Origin: Crocosphaera sp. | Lineage (GTDB): Bacteria > Cyanobacteriota > Cyanobacteriia > Cyanobacteriales > Microcystaceae | Reading direction: 5' to 3' | NCBI GenBank assembly: GCA_030066295.1 | Contig: JASJBX010000026.1 | Span: 1-35,847 of the forward strand | DNA: 35,847 nucleotides | Shown here: piece by piece, positions 17,714 to 26,827 of the stretch | Numbering within the stretch: position 1 is the stretch's first letter | Layout of the letters: each line of letters opens with the position of its first letter | Made by a program: the position numbers and the translations under genes | The notes under the pieces: generated by a model | The model's input: the letters and a program-made list of their open reading frames with translations, nothing else | Told to the model about the DNA's origin: nothing | The model's database searches: none

Positions 17714-18379
17714 TTGGATAAGAGAACAAAATTAAAACAAGAACTCTTGAGCAAAATTGAGCGACTAAAAACCTCCCAAGACATTAAACTGGGTTCTCCT
17801 ATTACCGACGTTCAATTAGAGGATAATATTGCTCAAGAAATTAACAGATTAACCGAAAAATTGGAAGGAGAAAATCCCAATTTATCCCCCTTACTTTATC
17901 ATGTTAATCTTCTGGATGGGGTGTGGCAGTTACACTATTCAACCTCTCGAGAAATTCGTTCATTAACGAAGTTAAAATATGGCTTAAAAGTCGGAACTGT
18001 TTATCAAGTTATTGATCTAAAAACTCAATCTTTTTTCAATCAAGCTTTCGTTAAACATCGTTTAGGATTAATTTCAGGGTATGTTTTAGTGACAGCAACT
18101 TTTGAATTAGCCAAAGAAAATGGTTCTCCACTGCCCAATAAACGCTTAAATATTGACTTCAAAAAACGTTATTTAGCTATAGAACAAATTACAGGAGTTA
18201 CTACCCCTCAATTAAACCCTTTTAAAGTTGTACCAGCGCAGAATCCTCGAGGAAGAGTTCCCGTATTTGATATTACTTATTTAGATGAAAGCTTAAGAAT
18301 TGGTCGAGGAGGAGATGGAGGATTATATATCCTATCTAAAGTGAACAAAAAAGAGTTAAATCTTATGGGCAACAACTAA
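17714..18379 (+). CDS. PAP/fibrillin family protein
   Basis: 221 residues from a TTG at 17714. The nearest upstream ATG (17686) reads into a stop after three codons, so TTG is the best start. The protein has a helical N-terminus, then the plastid-lipid-associated/fibrillin beta-barrel: LDGVWQLHYSTSREIRSL, GTVYQVIDLKTQSFFNQAFV, a central sheet, and at the C-terminus FDITYLDESLRIGRGGDGGLY. This last element (L-D-x-x-x-R-I-x-R-G) is the hallmark of the family. In cyanobacteria and chloroplasts fibrillins associate with thylakoids and lipid bodies and protect photosystems under light stress. The last 24 bases overlap the convergent methyltransferase gene. No signal peptide or membrane helix is present. 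Confidence 0.85.
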   Translation: MDKRTKLKQELLSKIERLKTSQDIKLGSPITDVQLEDNIAQEINRLTEKLEGENPNLSPLLYHVNLLDGVWQLHYSTSREIRSLTKLKYGLKVGTVYQVIDLKTQSFFNQAFVKHRLGLISGYVLVTATFELAKENGSPLPNKRLNIDFKKRYLAIEQITGVTTPQLNPFKVVPAQNPRGRVPVFDITYLDESLRIGRGGDGGLYILSKVNKKELNLMGNN

Positions 18380-19114
18380 CATTTCGTAATTGTCTGGTGA
18401 TAAACTATCATTGCGACTAAACGCCCCAAGATTAGAGCCAAAAATCTCAATTTTCTCAAACTTCAACGTCTTTAATAACCAAGTAATTTCTGAGGGAACG
18501 TAATATCTTTCATTGCAGTGAATTGTCTTCTTTTTACCCAGATCATCTTCAATATTAAAAATACTAGACTCTCGAAAGGTCATTAAATCAAAGGAATGAT
18601 TTTCTGTCTTACCTGAATTAATATTATCATCCATTAAATCCTTAACCGAATGATAGAGGGGATATAACGCATTTAAAGCAGTAAAAATAAACAATCCCCC
18701 CGATTTTAAAGCCTGAGCAGCACTTTCTAAAATCTGATAATTCATTTCATCAGTTTCCATCAAACAAAATCCCCCTTCACACATGATATAGACTAAATCA
18801 AATTCATCGACAAAAGGTAACTTTCTCGCATCATATTGATAAAAATCAAGGGGTAAATTTTTGTTCAAAGCCTTCTCTTTCGCTCGGTTTAACAGAGACT
18901 CTGATAAATCAATACCGACCACGGGATAGCCCCTTGTCGCCAATTCAATCGAGTGTCTGCCCGTTCCACAACCAATATCTAAAATCCGAGTCTTTTTATT
19001 GTAACTAATTTCTTGCTCAATAAAATCACACTCCCCAATGGTACCGTGAGTAAACCCTTCTTGATCATATTTAATTGCGTAATTTTCAAACAATTCCTCG
19101 TACCACTGTTTCAT
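18356..19114 (-). CDS. Class I SAM-dependent methyltransferase
   Basis: 252 residues. Motif I is ILDIGCGTGRHSIELATRGY with the next acidic residue in VVGIDLSES, motif II/post-I is DLVYIMCEGGFCLME, and a further strand is SGGLFIFTALNAL. This is a soluble Rossmann-fold methyltransferase of the Methyltransf_25/11 type; small-molecule targets are most usual but the substrate cannot be read. The gene converges on the fibrillin gene and overlaps its end by 24 bases, so each 3' end is translated on both strands. It is divergent from dnaK3, with 199 bases between the two starts. Confidence 0.85.
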   Translation of the reverse strand: MKQWYEELFENYAIKYDQEGFTHGTIGECDFIEQEISYNKKTRILDIGCGTGRHSIELATRGYPVVGIDLSESLLNRAKEKALNKNLPLDFYQYDARKLPFVDEFDLVYIMCEGGFCLMETDEMNYQILESAAQALKSGGLFIFTALNALYPLYHSVKDLMDDNINSGKTENHSFDLMTFRESSIFNIEDDLGKKKTIHCNERYYVPSEITWLLKTLKFEKIEIFGSNLGAFSRNDSLSPDNYEMLVVAHKI

Positions 19115-19153
19115 TGATTCAACTTAAGTAACATCCATATCATCATAACTCCC

Positions 19154-19187
19154 AACCCCGAACCCCGAACCCCGAACACAAGTTCGG
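19154..19187. repeat. Tandem heptamer (AACCCCG x3) running into a 6-bp hairpin
   Basis: AACCCCG is repeated three times at 19154-19174. Its last copy feeds a hairpin, CCGAAC (19172-19177), ACAA loop, GTTCGG (19182-19187). It sits between the divergent methyltransferase and dnaK3 starts. Confidence 0.6.
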
Positions 19188-19207
19188 AACTGATCACCGA
19201 TAAGGGA

Positions 19208-19231
19208 TGACAATTCGATACAATATTGTCA
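19208..19231. promoter_or_regulatory. 24-bp palindrome upstream of dnaK3 (TGACAAT-N10-ATTGTCA)
   Basis: TGACAAT at 19208-19214 and ATTGTCA at 19225-19231 are perfect complements across ten bases, 83 bases before the dnaK3 ATG. A CATAAT hexamer follows at 19238-19243 and could be a -10 box for dnaK3. The spacing fits an operator for a dimeric regulator. It is not the CIRCE/HrcA element (TTAGCACTC-N9-GAGTGCTAA). Confidence 0.4.
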
Positions 19232-19313
19232 ACGAGACATAATCAAGCTAAACTCTCGAACGAACACCACCCGCGATTAAGATTAAATGGAGTAGCTGGA
19301 GAAAAGAACACAC

Positions 19314-21509
19314 ATGGGCAAAGTAGTCGGCATTGATTTGGGAACCACTAATTCTGTCGTCGCAGTGATGGAAGGCGGAAAGCCAGTCGTGATCGCCAAC
19401 TCAGAAGGAATGCGTACCACCCCTTCTGTGGTTGGGTTTAATAAGGATGGAGAATTAGTCGTTGGACAAATGGCCAGACGACAAGCGGTGTTAAACCCCC
19501 AAAACACCTATTACGGGGTTAAACGCTTCATGGGACGAAAATACGCAGAATTAACCCCCGAATCAAAACAAGTTCCCTACACCATCCGACGGGACGAATA
19601 CAGCAATATCAAAATCAAATGCCCTCGCCTCAAAAAAGACTTTGCCCCCGAAGAAATATCAGCCAAAATTCTCCGTAAACTGGCAGAAGAAGCCGAACGC
19701 TACTTAGGGGAACCGGTCACCGGCGCTGTGATCACCGTTCCCGCTTATTTTAACGACTCCCAACGCCAAGCCACCAGAGACGCAGGAAGAATTGCCGGAT
19801 TAGAGGTTTTACGCATTATCAACGAACCCACCGCAGCCTCCTTAGCTTATGGCTTAGATCAAGAAATGGCTCAAAAAATCTTAGTCTTTGACTTAGGGGG
19901 TGGCACCTTTGATGTCTCTGTCTTAGAAGTGGGGGACGGGGTGTTTGAAGTGAGATCCACCAGTGGGGACACCCAACTGGGAGGAGGGGACTTTGATAAA
20001 CGCATCGTAGACTGGTTGGCGGCACAATTTTTAGAACAAGAAGGGGTGGATCTTCGCAAAGATAGACAGGCTCTGCAACGACTCACAGAAGCCGCCGAAA
20101 AGGCGAAAATTGAGCTATCAGGGGTCAGTGTCACCGATATTAATCTCCCCTTCATTACTGCGACCGAAGACGGTCCTAAGCACCTAGAAACCCGTCTGAC
20201 ACGCCCTCAATTAGAGGATCTCTGCGCCGACTTGGTGAGTCGTTTGACTCGTCCCATCAAACGGGCCTTAAACGATGCCCGATTAAGCCCCGTACAAATC
20301 GATGAAGTGGTGTTAGTGGGTGGGGGAACCCGAATGCCCATGATTAAAGCCTTGGTGCGGAGTTTCATCGACAAGGAACCCAACGAAAACGTCAACCCCG
20401 ATGAAGTGGTCGCAGTTGGGGCTGCCATTCAGTCCGGTATTTTGGCCGGAGAAGTGAAAGAAATCTTACTATTAGACGTGACTCCCCTTTCCTTGGGCTT
20501 AGAAACCATCGGTGGTGTCACCAAAAAATTAATCCCTCGTAATACAACGATTCCCGTCCGCCGTTCCGATATCTTTTCCACTGGGGAAAATAATCAAACC
20601 CTGGTAGAAATTCATGTGGTGCAAGGGGAACGGGAAATGGCCAAAGATAACAAGTCCTTGGGACGGTTTAAACTAACGGGGATACCGCCCGCCCCTAGAG
20701 GCATTCCCCAGGTGCAAGTGGCCTTTGATATCGACGCTAACGGCATTTTACAGGTGACCGCCCGCGATCGCACCACCGGCCGAGAACAAAGTGTGGTCAT
20801 TCAAGGGGCCTCAACCCTCAGCGAAGGGGAAATTAACCGCATGATCCAAGAAGCCAACGAGTTTGCCGAAGAAGATCGACAAAGACGAGAACGCATCGAA
20901 AAACGCAACAAAGCCAAAGCCTTAACCGATCAAGCCTTACGACGGTTAAAAGATGTTACCCTAGACTTTGGAACCCAGTTTACCAGTGGCTATCGTCGTC
21001 AAATTGAATCCTTGAATGCGGAAATTTTGGACAGTTTAGAAAAAGACGACGAAAGACGCTTAGATCGAGCGCAAGCTGACTTACAAGATGTCCTCTATGA
21101 AATGAACCGAGAAGTTCGCTTACAATACGACGACGAAGAAGACGAAGGCATTTTTGAGTCCATCCGCAAGACCTTAACCGGAGACGATGACGACGACTAT
21201 CTCTATAATCCCCGTGGTTCCAGTTATGGTGACGACTATGGAACCCCCCGTTATCCAGAACAGCGAGACTACGGCGCACCCCGTTACGATGACCGTCAAC
21301 CCTACAAGTCTCCCTCCCCTCGTTACGAACGTTACGATGATCCCTACGATCAATGGGAAGAAGATCGCCCCAGTCCCAGATCCCGTCGTCCCGCTTCAGA
21401 ACCCCGTAAATATCCCCCCAGAGACTCCGACACTTACTATAGTCGCGATCGCTCCCGTCGTATTCCCACGGAAAATCAATGGGATGAAGAGGACGATGAT
21501 TGGTTCTAA
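19314..21509 (+). CDS. dnaK3: Hsp70 chaperone DnaK, DnaK3 type with long disordered tail
   Basis: 731 residues against about 630 for ordinary DnaK. The nucleotide-binding domain is complete ([48 protein letters not shown]), followed by the linker and substrate domain ([17 protein letters not shown]) and helical lid. From about residue 610 there is a long tail rich in Asp, Tyr, Pro and Arg with repeated PRY/DDY-type pieces, ending EEDDDWF. The start [15 protein letters not shown], the long tail and a dnaJ gene 62 bases downstream match the cyanobacterial DnaK3 pair (Synechocystis sll1932-sll1933), reported to be thylakoid-associated and essential. Its role is to fold or protect proteins at the membrane with ATP and its J partner. 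A palindrome and a tandem repeat sit upstream. Confidence 0.93.
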   Translation: MGKVVGIDLGTTNSVVAVMEGGKPVVIANSEGMRTTPSVVGFNKDGELVVGQMARRQAVLNPQNTYYGVKRFMGRKYAELTPESKQVPYTIRRDEYSNIKIKCPRLKKDFAPEEISAKILRKLAEEAERYLGEPVTGAVITVPAYFNDSQRQATRDAGRIAGLEVLRIINEPTAASLAYGLDQEMAQKILVFDLGGGTFDVSVLEVGDGVFEVRSTSGDTQLGGGDFDKRIVDWLAAQFLEQEGVDLRKDRQALQRLTEAAEKAKIELSGVSVTDINLPFITATEDGPKHLETRLTRPQLEDLCADLVSRLTRPIKRALNDARLSPVQIDEVVLVGGGTRMPMIKALVRSFIDKEPNENVNPDEVVAVGAAIQSGILAGEVKEILLLDVTPLSLGLETIGGVTKKLIPRNTTIPVRRSDIFSTGENNQTLVEIHVVQGEREMAKDNKSLGRFKLTGIPPAPRGIPQVQVAFDIDANGILQVTARDRTTGREQSVVIQGASTLSEGEINRMIQEANEFAEEDRQRRERIEKRNKAKALTDQALRRLKDVTLDFGTQFTSGYRRQIESLNAEILDSLEKDDERRLDRAQADLQDVLYEMNREVRLQYDDEEDEGIFESIRKTLTGDDDDDYLYNPRGSSYGDDYGTPRYPEQRDYGAPRYDDRQPYKSPSPRYERYDDPYDQWEEDRPSPRSRRPASEPRKYPPRDSDTYYSRDRSRRIPTENQWDEEDDDWF

Positions 21510-21571
21510 CGTCTCAAGATGATTAAAATAAAAATTCTGACCCGATTCCCAGTCCCGTTTTATACTGATAT

Positions 21572-22456
21572 ATGCAGCAACTTCGTAACTACTATGCCAT
21601 TTTAGGGGTTTCTCGAGATGCCACCGCCGAAGAGATCAAAAAATCTTTTCGTAAACTTGCTCGGCAGTACCATCCCGATGTTAACCCAGGGGATACCACA
21701 GCAGAAGAAAAATTTAAAAGTATTAACGAAGCTTACGATATTTTATCCGATGAAACGAAACGGGCTGACTACGATCGTGTCCGTTTCGGTAAAACCAAAC
21801 GCCGTCCCTTTCGTACCCCACCTCGACCCCCTCGTAATGGCAGTAGCAACAGCAGTGGTTATAACCGAGATAGCGAGTTTTGGCGGTTTCAAGACTACAA
21901 CCCCGGCAGCACCAAACGGGCGAAAGTGGTTAACCCTTCCCGCAGTGCTAGGGACGTAGAAGCGAAGTTAAATATTCCCTTAGAAAAGGCTTATCGAGGG
22001 GGACGGGAACGTATTCGCTTGGAAGATGGGCGATCGCTGGAAGTGGATATGCCTTCGGGAATGATCGATGGTCAAAAAATTCGCCTCAAGGGCCAGGGAC
22101 TACAAGGGGGGGATCTCTATCTGAAAATTACCATCACCCCTCACGCTTTTTTTGAACTACGGGGTAGTGATATCGCTTGTCAAGTGCCGGTTACTCCCAG
22201 CGAGGCTATTTTAGGGGGTTCCGTCGAAGTTCCCACTATTGATGGTTTAGTTAAAATGACGGTACCGAAAGGGGTGCGGCCTGGCCAACGGTTACGGTTA
22301 GCTAATAAGGGTTATCCCGACAGTTCCGGAAAACGGGGGGATCAACTGGTGGAAATACAAATCGCTATCCCTTCCGAAGTGAGTGAGGAAGAAATGGCTT
22401 TATATCAACAAATCAGGGAAAAAGAGAAATTTAACCCCCGTCAACATTGGTTTTGA
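21572..22456 (+). CDS. dnaJ: J-domain co-chaperone (DnaJ3/CbpA type)
   Basis: 294 residues. The J domain occupies 6-70 (YYAILGVSRDATAEEIKKSF, with HPD at 34-36), then a Pro/Arg/Ser-rich linker (about 78-120), then the DnaJ C-terminal peptide-binding domains (NIPLEKAYRGGRERIRLEDG, RLKGQGLQGGDLYL, SEAILGGSVEVPTIDG, VPKGVRPGQRLRL). There is no CxxCxGxG zinc-finger repeat, so it is a type B/CbpA-like J protein. It follows dnaK3 closely and is its likely partner, stimulating its ATPase and handing over substrates. The 3' end overlaps the convergent DUF29 gene by 26 bases. Confidence 0.92.
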   Translation: MQQLRNYYAILGVSRDATAEEIKKSFRKLARQYHPDVNPGDTTAEEKFKSINEAYDILSDETKRADYDRVRFGKTKRRPFRTPPRPPRNGSSNSSGYNRDSEFWRFQDYNPGSTKRAKVVNPSRSARDVEAKLNIPLEKAYRGGRERIRLEDGRSLEVDMPSGMIDGQKIRLKGQGLQGGDLYLKITITPHAFFELRGSDIACQVPVTPSEAILGGSVEVPTIDGLVKMTVPKGVRPGQRLRLANKGYPDSSGKRGDQLVEIQIAIPSEVSEEEMALYQQIREKEKFNPRQHWF

Positions 22457-22919
22457 TAGGTGGCAACCAATTTTCATCTAAAGTTTCCTGTATATTACTA
22501 ATAGGAGTATCAGGAAATATTGTCGAAGATAAAGCAGTTAAATCAATCATATTTTTTCTAGCTCGATGATAACATTCTTCAAAAATAGATTCTAAATAGT
22601 TCTTAAGACTGGGACTATCATTTAATAAATCAGAAATTTGTTGACGAAATGTTCTTATTTCCACTTTCCATTTATTGTGATTATATTCTCTTTCAGATTC
22701 CCAATAAGCTATTTTGAGTAAATGTTCAAACAGTCGGGTAAGAAGACTTTTAAGCGCACGTTTATCACTTCTTCCCATACTTTCTAATTCCTCAATTAAG
22801 TTATCTATATCAACTTGCGAAAACTCTCCTAACCGTAACTTTTCAATTGTGGTTTCTAACCATAAACTATAATCTTGATCGTATAACGTTTCTGTTGATT
22901 GATGAATTTTTATTGTCAT
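22431..22919 (-). CDS. DUF29 family protein
   Basis: 162 residues. The DUF29 pattern is obvious: LYDQDYSLWLETTIEKLRLG near the start, then DIDNLIEELESMGRSDKRAL, HLLKIAYWESERE, and a C-terminal YHRARK. This small, helical, soluble family is abundant in cyanobacteria, often in many copies per genome, and has no known function. The start ATG at 22919 is well placed for the conserved N-terminus. It is convergent with dnaJ and overlaps its last 26 bases. Confidence 0.9.
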   Translation of the reverse strand: MTIKIHQSTETLYDQDYSLWLETTIEKLRLGEFSQVDIDNLIEELESMGRSDKRALKSLLTRLFEHLLKIAYWESEREYNHNKWKVEIRTFRQQISDLLNDSPSLKNYLESIFEECYHRARKNMIDLTALSSTIFPDTPISNIQETLDENWLPPIKTNVDGG

Positions 22920-22987
22920 ATGGAAACCTAAATTTTTATAGTTATATTGGTATTGTATAATCGGTCATCGGATTCTTAAAATTGATC

Positions 22988-23018
22988 AAAAGTTGGGGTA
23001 AAAGAAAACCCAACTTTT
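22988..23018 (-). terminator. Strong hairpin, terminator for the 56-residue ORF
   Basis: AAAAGTTGGG at 22988-22997 and CCCAACTTTT at 23009-23018 form a perfect 10-bp stem with an 11-base loop, 26 bases beyond the stop of the minus-strand ORF 23044-23214. Read on the minus strand the second arm ends in TTTT, as in intrinsic terminators; it could also serve the plus strand. Confidence 0.55.
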
Positions 23019-23043
23019 AAAATCCATAACTACTAGGTTACAA

Positions 23044-23214
23044 TTAACGTTGTGCTGGTGGATCACCATCATACCTTTCAAATGTGGTATCTTTAGGATC
23101 TACGACTCTAATTCTGCTTCCACTTTCTTTAATTTGACCAACTTGAGACTCTTTCAGAGGTAGGGAAGCTTGATCATCAGACTTAGAATTATTTTGAGGG
23201 TTATTATTAGACAT
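23044..23214 (-). CDS. Small hydrophilic protein (56 residues), unknown function
   Basis: The minus strand carries MSNNNPQNNSKSDDQASLPL, then LKESQVGQIKESGSRIRVVD, and a tail ending FERYDGDPPAQR, stop at 23044. It is polar, with an Asn/Ser-rich start and no hydrophobic segment, probably partly disordered. A strong hairpin lies 26 bases past its stop, which fits a transcribed gene. Its ATG (23212-23214) overlaps the ATG of the divergent membrane protein gene (23213-23215). The two cannot use separate promoters between their starts; each promoter must lie inside the other gene, or one of the two frames is not real. There is no clear Shine-Dalgarno sequence on either side. I recognise no family. 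Confidence 0.45.
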   Translation of the reverse strand: MSNNNPQNNSKSDDQASLPLKESQVGQIKESGSRIRVVDPKDTTFERYDGDPPAQR

Positions 23215-23752
23215 GACAGATAAGATTAACGACTATAATAATGATAATTTAACTTCGGCAGAAAGAGCAACAAATACTGATCTAATCTATAGTTATACCG
23301 AGGAACTTCGTAAATTACAAAATGAAAGTTTAAACAGATTAGATACAAAAATGAGTGTTTTTTTAGCATTTACTGGAGTTTTAGTCAGATTTGCTAGTGA
23401 CTTGTCAGAAAAAGTGATTATTGAAAATTTTACTTGTTACTCTTGTTTAGTATTACAAATAATAACCTATGTAGCTTTAGGAAGTTCAGCTTTAATATTA
23501 TGTCTTGGACTAACAACAAAATTAAGGGGTAATGTTATTTCTCCAAAAGCGTTGATGAAAGACCGATGGTATTTTGCTGATAAAAATGATATTTCAGACT
23601 ATATCATTAGTGGTTGGGTTCAAGCTGAAGAAGAATATGAAAAACTAGGCTTTGATAAAGGTAGAAAACTCAACATAGCTGTCTGGTTGATTGCTTTATC
23701 TTTAATTTGCATTACACTGAATATTTTAATAAAAATATTATGGGGAAACTAA
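23213..23752 (+). CDS. Three-helix membrane protein, possibly SLATT/Pycsar-TM-like
   Basis: 179 residues. The N-terminal 45 are polar and helical (EELRKLQNESLNRLDTK), then come a membrane helix (about 48-65), a second one (about 78-100), a polar stretch of about 45 residues with many acidic and basic residues, and a third helix near the C-terminus (about 152-176). The layout of a charged amphipathic helix ending R-L-D-T-K, a helix pair, a cytosolic loop and a last helix resembles membrane effector proteins of the SLATT and Pycsar TM type, which act in defence systems by damaging the membrane. This is only a resemblance of layout; no cyclase or other defence gene lies adjacent. The start overlaps the divergent small ORF. 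Confidence 0.6.
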   Translation: MTDKINDYNNDNLTSAERATNTDLIYSYTEELRKLQNESLNRLDTKMSVFLAFTGVLVRFASDLSEKVIIENFTCYSCLVLQIITYVALGSSALILCLGLTTKLRGNVISPKALMKDRWYFADKNDISDYIISGWVQAEEEYEKLGFDKGRKLNIAVWLIALSLICITLNILIKILWGN

Positions 23753-23769
23753 ATGTCTGGAAGTGATAA

Positions 23770-23786
23770 GGTGGGCATTGCCCACC
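23770..23786. repeat. GGTGGGCA-T-TGCCCACC palindrome, copy 1
   Basis: A perfect 8-bp stem with one base between the arms, just downstream of the membrane protein gene and seven bases from the prfC stop. The same 17-base element with A in the centre is at 32572-32588, after ppsA. This suggests a dispersed cyanobacterial repeat used at 3' ends; no T-run follows, so terminator action is uncertain. Confidence 0.65.
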
Positions 23787-23792
23787 CGACAA

Positions 23793-25415
23793 TTATTCCG
23801 GTTCAATACCAGCACCCACCGGTGCGATCGCATCTAATTTCAATTCAGGATGATCCACATTTACCTGTTGCAAACCCCATTGATTCTTAAACAGCAAAAC
23901 AGGACGACCCCAGTTATCTTTTACGGTAATGGTGTTAAAAATACGCCCCGCTTTTTCTAAGGCAGACCACCCTCCTTTGACCCAACGGGCTAAACTATAA
24001 GGTAAGGGTTCTAAGCTGGTTTCTACCCCATACTCACTTAACATCCGAAACTGTACCACTTCAAACTGTAATTGTCCCACCGCAGCTAAAATAGGGTCTC
24101 GTTTGAAGTCATCGGTAGAATACATAATTTGTATTGCCCCCTCTTCCCGTAACTCTTTTATTCCCTTTTGAAACTGCTTAAATTTTGAGGGGTTAGGGTT
24201 TTTAATGTAGGAAAACATTTCAGGAGAAAAGCAAGGAATTCCCTCATATTCCAACTTTTGACCGTTATAAATGGTGTCCCCGATGGCAAACACACCAGGG
24301 TTATTCAACCCGATCACATCCCCTCCATACGCCTCTTCAATGGAAGCACGATCTTGGGCAAAAAGCTTTTGAGGACGGGATAAACGGACGGTTTTGCCGG
24401 TTCTGGCGTGACTTACCGTCATATCCTTCTCAAACTTACCTGTACATACCCGCACAAATGCCACGCGATCGCGGTGTTTGGGGTCCATATTGGCTTGTAA
24501 TTTGAAGACAAAGCCACTAAACTCAGGATGAGTGGGTTCGACCACCCCCACAGATGAGTTGCGTCCTTCGGGTCTTAAGGCGTATTCCAAGAACGCTTCT
24601 AGGAAGAGTTCTACCCCGAAGTTGGTCATAGCGGAACCGAAGAAGATGGGAGTCATTTTCCCTGCGTGAACCGCTTCTAAGTCGAGATCGTCCCCTATCT
24701 CCTCCAGAATTTCTAAGTCCTCTTTAAATTGATAATAAAGCTCTTGTTCGAGATATTCCTCAATTTTGGGGTCACCAAGCTTAATCACGTTTTCTTGCGC
24801 CTGTTGGGAGCCGTGGGCGCGACGTTCAAACAGGTGTATAGCTTTTTGACGACGACTGTACACCCCTTTAAAGCGATCGCCCATTCCGATGGGCCAGTTA
24901 ACCGCATAGGTTTTCAGTCCTAACTCCTGTTCAATCTCATCCAATAATTCTAAGGGTTCACGGCCCGGACGATCCATTTTATTAACGAAAGTAAAGATAG
25001 GGAGTCCCCGCAGACGACACACTTCAAACAGTTTACGGGTTTGGGGTTCCAACCCTTTCGCAGCGTCAATGAGCATGACAGCGTTATCTGCTGCTGCAAG
25101 GGTGCGATAGGTATCTTCACTAAAGTCTTGGTGTCCGGGGGTGTCTAAGAGGTTAATTTGGAAGTTACGATAGGCAAATTGAAGCACGGTAGAGGTGATC
25201 GAAATACCCCTCTGTTTTTCCATTTCCATCCAGTCAGAGGTTGCTTTACGCTGATCTCGTCTCGCTTTAACCGCACCGGCTTGATGGATGGCTCCTCCAT
25301 AGAGTAACAATTTTTCGGTGAGGGTGGTTTTTCCTGCGTCGGGGTGAGAGATGATAGCAAAGTTGCGTCGCTTTTGAACCGCTTCTTGTATTTCTCTTTC
25401 TATTTCACTAGACAT
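23793..25415 (-). CDS. prfC: Peptide chain release factor 3 (RF3)
   Basis: 540 residues from the ATG at 25415 ([19 protein letters not shown]). A TTG two codons upstream is not needed. The translational GTPase domain shows G1 [13 protein letters not shown], the switch I region with [13 protein letters not shown]3 DTPGHQDF and G4 [10 protein letters not shown]. Domains II and III follow, with the RF3-specific C-terminus ([20 protein letters not shown]). RF3 recycles RF1 and RF2 from the ribosome after termination in the cytoplasm. The gene is intact, but a copy of its first 22 codons plus upstream region lies at 26747-26922 as part of a tandem duplication. Its promoter should lie between 25416 and 25535. 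Confidence 0.96.
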   Translation of the reverse strand: MSSEIEREIQEAVQKRRNFAIISHPDAGKTTLTEKLLLYGGAIHQAGAVKARRDQRKATSDWMEMEKQRGISITSTVLQFAYRNFQINLLDTPGHQDFSEDTYRTLAAADNAVMLIDAAKGLEPQTRKLFEVCRLRGLPIFTFVNKMDRPGREPLELLDEIEQELGLKTYAVNWPIGMGDRFKGVYSRRQKAIHLFERRAHGSQQAQENVIKLGDPKIEEYLEQELYYQFKEDLEILEEIGDDLDLEAVHAGKMTPIFFGSAMTNFGVELFLEAFLEYALRPEGRNSSVGVVEPTHPEFSGFVFKLQANMDPKHRDRVAFVRVCTGKFEKDMTVSHARTGKTVRLSRPQKLFAQDRASIEEAYGGDVIGLNNPGVFAIGDTIYNGQKLEYEGIPCFSPEMFSYIKNPNPSKFKQFQKGIKELREEGAIQIMYSTDDFKRDPILAAVGQLQFEVVQFRMLSEYGVETSLEPLPYSLARWVKGGWSALEKAGRIFNTITVKDNWGRPVLLFKNQWGLQQVNVDHPELKLDAIAPVGAGIEPE

Positions 25416-25535
25416 AGACAATAAGGTTATGATTTTTACATATTTAGCTTGAATGTTCTTTAATTATAGCTAAGTTCCATCCTTTGTCCTAAATTTTGAG
25501 TTTAGAGCAAGTCAAAACGATAATATTAGAAATTA

Positions 25536-26609
25536 TTAATTATATTTCTTTTCAAGCATCTTCCTAGTCTCATTCTTTAAGTTCTCAGTGTGATAATCAC
25601 GATAATAAGGGACAACTGTACCTTCTGCGAACCAAACCTCACCTTTAACATCTTCGACAGCTACCATATAGTTACATTCATTTTTAAAAGCAGATTCAAG
25701 AAAATGTTTGTCCTTTTCAAGCTTCTCCAAAATTTTAGATTCAAATTTAAGTAGTTTTAACCCATTGCCATCAATCAATATATACTCACTTTGATTTTGC
25801 GTAGTATCGGAATTTGAATCTTGCTTGAAGTTTCCTATGATTAGTCGTTCGTCTTCCCTATTTTTATAAAATCTGATAGCTCCAGTCTTATAAACCCAAT
25901 TTCTAGACTTACTATAATTTTTAATTAACAATTTTACTACAATTTTTTGTTTATCAAAATCTTTTCTCTGTAAATTAACCTTCGGATATTTTTTCTGTTG
26001 TTCTAAAACCTCTAATATCTTTCTTAGCCTATCTTTGTCTGATTCTGAAGTTAATCCATTTTTCATCTTCTTATTAATTTCGCTTATTGATTCTCCTATC
26101 ATTTCCTTGATTTTTTCGGTATCCGTATTCTCTAATACATTTAGGTTATTCCCTGAACTAAGATAGCCAAGTAATACAGTCCGTTGATTAGGATCTTCAC
26201 CAAAATCTGATATTTCTATCTCTAATTCTTTTTCCAATAAAAATTTAACCTTTTCTCTTAAATCAAGTATTATATAGTCTGTTATATCTTCGTATTCTCT
26301 TTCTATTTCATCTAGCATTGAAATAATAGGCGGAAGTTTAGAAGAAGATGATGGCATATATAATACTTGTGTTTTAATGACTAAATTAGGTGTTTCAGCC
26401 CGATATTGACTAAAAGAAATAACACCGACACCTATTGTTGCGATAGTTGCGCCAAAAGTTACCCCAACTCCTAATATACTTATCAAGTTATTGAGTAGTT
26501 GCTTAAGCTTAGGCTTATCATTTTTTTGCCCCTTGCTTTCTTCATCGTTATAATGATAACAAGCCGGGAGAATAATCCTATGTTCTTCTTCTGTATGTAA
26601 TCTCTTCAT
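25536..26609 (-). CDS. Single-pass membrane protein of unknown function, paralogue A
   Basis: 357 residues from the ATG at 26609, which has a good Shine-Dalgarno sequence (AAAGGGAG) eight bases upstream; the TTG start seven codons earlier is rejected. The N-terminus is polar (MKRLHTEEEHRIILPACYHY), followed by a membrane helix at about 43-66 within a highly conserved block. The remainder, about 285 residues, is rich in Lys and Glu with several coiled-coil-like stretches (EKIKEMIGESISEINKKMKN), then a mixed part with KTGAIRFYKNRED and a C-terminal YMVAVEDVKGEVWFAEGT. The neighbour at 26978 is a paralogue, sharing 29 of 34 residues around the helix but well under half elsewhere. I recognise no family. 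The two arose by the tandem duplication described at 25351 and 26763. Confidence 0.75.
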   Translation of the reverse strand: MKRLHTEEEHRIILPACYHYNDEESKGQKNDKPKLKQLLNNLISILGVGVTFGATIATIGVGVISFSQYRAETPNLVIKTQVLYMPSSSSKLPPIISMLDEIEREYEDITDYIILDLREKVKFLLEKELEIEISDFGEDPNQRTVLLGYLSSGNNLNVLENTDTEKIKEMIGESISEINKKMKNGLTSESDKDRLRKILEVLEQQKKYPKVNLQRKDFDKQKIVVKLLIKNYSKSRNWVYKTGAIRFYKNREDERLIIGNFKQDSNSDTTQNQSEYILIDGNGLKLLKFESKILEKLEKDKHFLESAFKNECNYMVAVEDVKGEVWFAEGTVVPYYRDYHTENLKNETRKMLEKKYN

Positions 26610-26644
26610 TATATAACTCCCTTTCCCCAAGTAACCTTACTATC

Positions 26645-26684
26645 AGTATATTTTTTCCTACTGTGTTAGAGATAACAATTGTTA
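26645..26684 (-). promoter_or_regulatory. Promoter with palindrome TAACAATTGTTA for paralogue A
   Basis: On the minus strand a TATACT box (26645-26650) lies 36 bases before the ATG. A 12-base perfect palindrome, TAACAATTGTTA (26673-26684), lies upstream where a -35 region would be. Both elements are at identical distances before paralogue B. Confidence 0.5.
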
Positions 26685-26746
26685 CTAATCTTAAAAGTGA
26701 TTTGCGCATATATTGAAAGGCGATCTCTACTCAAAAAAATTCCAGA

Positions 26747-26827
26747 TTATTTAAGAACAAAAATGATAGCAAAGTTGCGTCGCTTTTGTACTGCTTCAAG
26801 AATTTCTCTTTCTATTTCACTAGACAT
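26747..26827 (-). pseudogene. Truncated duplicate of the prfC 5' end
   Basis: ATG at 26827 opens [20 protein letters not shown], continues IIFVLK and stops at 26747. The first 22 codons match prfC except for one residue (L for Q), and the similarity ends at the duplication junction near 26763. It is a 26-codon relic carrying the prfC start and ribosome-binding context, with no GTPase motif. Confidence 0.85.

Larger units (their letters stand above)
25351..26762. repeat. Tandem duplication, unit 1 (1412 bp)
   Basis: This unit begins inside prfC at ATGATAGC (25351), covers the first codons of prfC, its upstream region, the whole membrane-protein gene 25536-26609 and that gene's leader. It is repeated directly from 26763. 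The first 162 bases differ from unit 2 at only about seven positions, and the leader at the other end is also very similar; the coding part has diverged. Confidence 0.85.

Noticed and set aside
19208-19231. CIRCE/HrcA heat-shock element before dnaK3
   Set aside because: The arms TGACAAT/ATTGTCA and ten-base spacer do not match TTAGCACTC-N9-GAGTGCTAA.
21187-21522. Plus-strand 111-codon frame inside the dnaK3 tail
   Set aside because: It lies in another frame of the low-complexity dnaK3 3' end, has Thr/Pro-rich content without any domain, and dnaK3 explains the sequence.
23770-23786. GGTGGGCA palindrome as a standard rho-independent terminator
   Set aside because: There is no T-run after the stem and the same element occurs elsewhere in the window, so it is listed as a repeat.
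25415-25421. Upstream TTG start for prfC
   Set aside because: The ATG at 25415 is a better codon and gives the usual RF3 N-terminus.
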